NCBI GenBank assembly: GCA_021732945.1 | Contig: JAKFWB010000475.1 | Span: 1 to 8,766 of the forward strand | Direction: 5' to 3' | Source of the DNA: Porphyrobacter sp. | GTDB lineage: Bacteria > Pseudomonadota > Alphaproteobacteria > Sphingomonadales > Sphingomonadaceae | DNA: 8,766 nt | Shown: positions 6,705-8,766 of the stretch, one piece after another | Position numbering within the stretch: the first letter of the stretch is position 1 | Layout of the letters: the number at the start of each line of letters is the position of its first letter | Notes under the pieces: model-generated | The model's input: the letters and a program-made list of their open reading frames with translations, nothing else | The model's database searches: none | What the model was told of the DNA's origin: nothing | Translations under genes and position numbers: made by a program

Positions 6705-6864
6705 ATCGCCACGCCTGCCAGCGGCATATTCGAGCGCTCTATGTCGGTCATGGCCCCGAGGTTGGGGGCCAGGCTCAACAACCAGGCTCGCTTCATCGAC
6801 GATTTGGCCCCCACAGACGTTGGGTGCGGGGGGAGATCAGAAGACTTGAGCGGACGGCTGAGAG
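6705..6864. other. Non-coding stretch between integrase remnant and tRNA terminator
   Basis: The minus frame of the integrase piece continues open to a TGA at 6839-6837, but its translation has no family resemblance. The other frames contain only short ORFs without ribosome binding sites. The segment is probably scrambled island or junction DNA. I see no direct repeat of the tRNA 3' end here. Confidence 0.4.
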
Positions 6865-6888
6865 AAAAAACCCTCGGAAATCCAGAGG
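6865..6888 (-). terminator. Rho-independent terminator of the tRNA-Gly gene
   Basis: On the minus strand CCTC...GAGG arms (6888-6872), with further GG/CC pairing across one bulged base and a four-base loop, are followed one base later by six T residues (6870-6865). The hairpin begins 34 bases past the CCA end of the tRNA gene, a normal distance for ending that transcript. Confidence 0.6.
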
Positions 6889-6922
6889 CTTTACCGACAA
6901 ATCTGGACGTTTGGCGAAGGGG

Positions 6923-6996
6923 TGGAGCGGGTGAAGGGAATCGAACCCTAGTCGTAAGCTTGGGAAGCTTCTGCTCTGCCATTGAGCTACACCCGC
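6923..6996 (-). tRNA. tRNA-Gly (anticodon CCC)
   Basis: A 74-base cloverleaf including encoded CCA (6925-6923). The acceptor stem GCGGGTG/CACCCGC is perfect, the D stem is GCTC/GAGC, the anticodon loop is TTCCCAA (anticodon at 6964-6962, read 5'-CCC), and the T loop is TTCGATT. The discriminator base is T, as in other glycine tRNAs. The outermost pair of the anticodon stem (G-A) and of the T stem (T-T) are mismatched, a small departure from a perfect fold. It would read GGG codons. The 3' end faces the integrase remnant and catabolic cluster, consistent with use as an island attachment site. Confidence 0.93.
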
Positions 6997-7149
6997 ATTT
7001 CCGCCGGTCGGGCCGCAGCGTGGTCGCCCTAGGGGCAGGCCAGGTGGCGGGGATGGCGTGAACGCGGTTTGCCACTGCCACAACCTTTCGGCTCTGGTCA
7101 ACATCGACGGCATGCGTTGCCTGCGCTTTTTCGGTGTTCGCCGTTACGA

Positions 7150-8163
7150 TCATGCCAGCGGGGCAAGGCTGGTCAGCACGATCCGCACCAGATCGCCCTG
7201 CCCCTTGGCCCCGGTTTTGGCGTAGATTCGCTTCGAATAGTTGCGGGTCGTCTCGTCGGTCAGGCGCAGCGCGCGGCCGGCCTCGATCAGCGCGCGTCCT
7301 TCCGCCAGCAGCACCGCCAGCGCAGCTTCGCGCGGGGACAGGCCGAGCAAGCCCGCCAGCGCTGCCGTCGCGCCCTGCGGCAGAGGTGCTGGCGGCACGC
7401 GCAGGCTGGCCACGATCGCCCGCGCGTGCGGCAAGGGTCGCAGCATCATCGCGGTGCCATCGCTGAGCCGCGCGAGTTGCGGCGCGTCAATGGGGCGGGC
7501 AGTGGACACCTCGCCCGGAGCGAGCCCCTGCGGCCGAAGCATCTGCCACTGCCGGTCGGCCACCAACACAGCCCCGTCCTCACCCAGCACCGCCTGCGCC
7601 TTGCCGAGCGCCGCCACCGCCTGTTCCGCCGCCTCGGCACGCAGGCGCAGCAGGCGGAGCTGCTCGATCTGCGCGGCCGCGATCGCGATGGCGGGGGCCA
7701 GTCTGGTCATCAACGCGCTATCCGCGGCCCCGAAGGTCACCTGCGCTGCCAGCAGCACCAGCCACGGCGCGCGCGGAGCCGCACCGATCCGCATCAGGCG
7801 TGCATCCGCAATCTCGGCTGCGGCCAGTGCGGCGGCTTGTGCTGCGCGTTCCACCGGGGCGAAGGCATGCAGCTCTTCCAGCGCATAGACCCGGTTGGGG
7901 CGCAGCGACGGGTCCGGCCCGCCGATCGCGCGCAGTTCTGCCGCGAAGTCATTGGCGGCCAACCCGCCCCCGGCCAGGCGGCGATACCAGCGCGGCGCGG
8001 CGGCGGTATCGCCATCGAACAGATGCACCCGGTCCGCCCCGGTGCGGGCCAGCAGCCGGGCCAGAAAAACATCCCACGGCGCATCATCCAGCAGCCCCCT
8101 GAACAAGGGCAGCACCAGATCGGCCTGATCGGAGTCGATGATCGCCACGGGTTTTGCTCCCAT
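7150..8163 (-). CDS. LuxR-type helix-turn-helix transcriptional regulator
   Basis: A 337-residue regulator with a C-terminal LuxR/GerE-type DNA-binding domain at about 270-335: [53 protein letters not shown], where the recognition helix includes [17 protein letters not shown]. The N-terminal 260 residues are rich in Ala and Leu and show no phosphoacceptor receiver or autoinducer-binding motif that I recognise; they may be a GAF- or PAS-like sensor. The start is given as ATG 8163. A GTG at 8148 has GGGAG eight bases upstream (8161-8157) and may be the true start, giving 332 residues. The gene is divergent from cysD, so a link with sulfur metabolism is possible but unproven. Confidence 0.88.
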   Translation of the reverse strand: MGAKPVAIIDSDQADLVLPLFRGLLDDAPWDVFLARLLARTGADRVHLFDGDTAAAPRWYRRLAGGGLAANDFAAELRAIGGPDPSLRPNRVYALEELHAFAPVERAAQAAALAAAEIADARLMRIGAAPRAPWLVLLAAQVTFGAADSALMTRLAPAIAIAAAQIEQLRLLRLRAEAAEQAVAALGKAQAVLGEDGAVLVADRQWQMLRPQGLAPGEVSTARPIDAPQLARLSDGTAMMLRPLPHARAIVASLRVPPAPLPQGATAALAGLLGLSPREAALAVLLAEGRALIEAGRALRLTDETTRNYSKRIYAKTGAKGQGDLVRIVLTSLAPLA

Positions 8164-8170
8164 ATGGGAG
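8157..8170. promoter_or_regulatory. Perfect 14-bp palindrome in the luxR-type / cysD intergenic region
   Basis: CTCCCATATGGGAG reads the same on both strands. It covers the ATG at 8163 of the LuxR-type regulator, and its GGGAG half is also the ribosome binding site for the alternative GTG start at 8148. A minus-strand TTGACT (8182-8177) stands just upstream. It could be an operator controlling one or both divergent genes, or a by-product of the strong ribosome binding site. Confidence 0.4.
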
Positions 8171-8229
8171 TAGGACAGTCAAGCCCGGCTCGCCACACAG
8201 GCATGCAAGCCACCACCGGAGTGCCGCCC

Positions 8230-8766
8230 TTGTCCGACCTGTCTCGCCAAACCCTCACCCACCTTCAGCGCCTTGAGGCCGAGGCGATCCATATCATCCG
8301 TGAGGTCGTGGCTGAGGCCGAGCGGCCAGTGATGCTCTATTCGGTGGGCAAGGACAGCGCGGTGATGCTGCATCTGGCACGCAAGGCGTTCTATCCCGCG
8401 CCCCCGCCCTTCCCGCTGCTGCATGTCGACACGACCTGGAAGTTCAAGGCGATGTACGATCTGCGCGACACCATGGCGGCGCAAAGCGGCATGGAATTGC
8501 TGGTCTATCAGAACCCCGAAGCGGCCGAAAAGGGGATCAATCCCTTCGATCACGGGCCGCTGCACACCGATATGTGGAAGACCGAGGGGCTGAAGCAGGC
8601 GCTCGACCAATATGGCTTTGACGCAGCCTTTGGCGGCGCGCGGCGCGATGAGGAAAAGAGCCGCGCCAAGGAACGCATCTTCAGCTTTCGCACCGCCAGT
8701 CACGGATGGGACCCGAAGAACCAGCGGCCGGAATTGTGGAACCTCTACAACGCGAAGCTGAACAAG
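8230..8766 (+). CDS. cysD: Sulfate adenylyltransferase subunit 2 (ATP sulfurylase small subunit), partial at window end
   Basis: CysD with CysN makes adenosine 5'-phosphosulfate from sulfate and ATP, the first step of assimilatory sulfate reduction in the cytoplasm. The visible 179 residues carry the PP-loop ATP-pyrophosphatase motif SVGKDS (in [19 protein letters not shown]), the conserved [10 protein letters not shown] block, [14 protein letters not shown], and the signature [21 protein letters not shown] and [15 protein letters not shown]. The frame is open to the last base, so the C-terminal third or so is missing. The start is placed at TTG 8230, because GGAG (8218-8221) lies eight bases upstream. 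An in-frame ATG at 8203 has no ribosome binding site and would add nine residues. cysN probably follows outside the window. Confidence 0.95.
   Translation, partial: MSDLSRQTLTHLQRLEAEAIHIIREVVAEAERPVMLYSVGKDSAVMLHLARKAFYPAPPPFPLLHVDTTWKFKAMYDLRDTMAAQSGMELLVYQNPEAAEKGINPFDHGPLHTDMWKTEGLKQALDQYGFDAAFGGARRDEEKSRAKERIFSFRTASHGWDPKNQRPELWNLYNAKLNK

Noticed and set aside
7060..7130. Resemblance of [14 protein letters not shown] (plus strand) to DHCHNVDSLANVDR in the NTF2-like protein at 4267-4686, suggesting a decayed copy
   Set aside because: The likeness covers only about 15 codons, the flanking bases do not match, and no open frame of useful length surrounds it; probably chance.
6296..7153. A 285-codon minus-strand frame spanning the SDR leader, the integrase remnant, the terminator and the tRNA
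   Set aside because: Part of its translation (SSMAEQKLPKLTTRVRFPSPAP and so on) is simply the tRNA-Gly gene read as protein, and the rest has no family resemblance.
8179..8703. A 174-codon minus-strand frame opposite cysD
   Set aside because: It is the shadow of cysD, whose plus-strand translation is strongly conserved.

Overview
The window looks like a sphingomonad-type alphaproteobacterium (Sphingomonadaceae or Erythrobacteraceae). The grounds are high GC, the wording of the CysD protein, the Sphingomonadales-like LuxR-type regulator and the integrase remnant. The genus cannot be fixed from the sequence alone.

Left part (1-6288), an accessory catabolic cluster. It opens with the 3' end of an NADP-dependent medium-chain reductase gene. 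Then comes a minus-strand pair, a Rieske oxygenase alpha subunit followed by a small NTF2/SnoaL-fold protein. Next is a TetR-family repressor gene (minus). A second Rieske oxygenase plus NTF2/SnoaL pair runs divergently on the plus strand. The cluster ends with two translationally coupled short-chain dehydrogenases (minus). The set fits oxidation of a hydrophobic ring compound (aromatic, terpenoid or steroid): Rieske oxygenases hydroxylate and the SDRs oxidise the alcohols. The substrate cannot be read from sequence, and no ferredoxin or ferredoxin reductase is present here. A near-identical 24-bp inverted repeat lies upstream of both Rieske operons, one copy overlapping the tetR stop codon and the other between tetR and the second oxygenase. 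These are strong candidates for operators of the TetR protein.

Junction (6289-6996). The C-terminal piece of a tyrosine recombinase, missing its catalytic tyrosine and one catalytic histidine, lies on the 3' side of a tRNA-Gly(CCC) gene that carries its own terminator. This arrangement suggests that the catabolic cluster is, or borders, an old genomic island inserted at the tRNA gene.

Right part (7150-8766), probable core chromosome. A LuxR-type regulator (minus) is divergent from cysD, the small subunit of sulfate adenylyltransferase, which runs off the end of the window. A perfect 14-bp palindrome sits at the 5' end of the regulator gene in the shared intergenic region.
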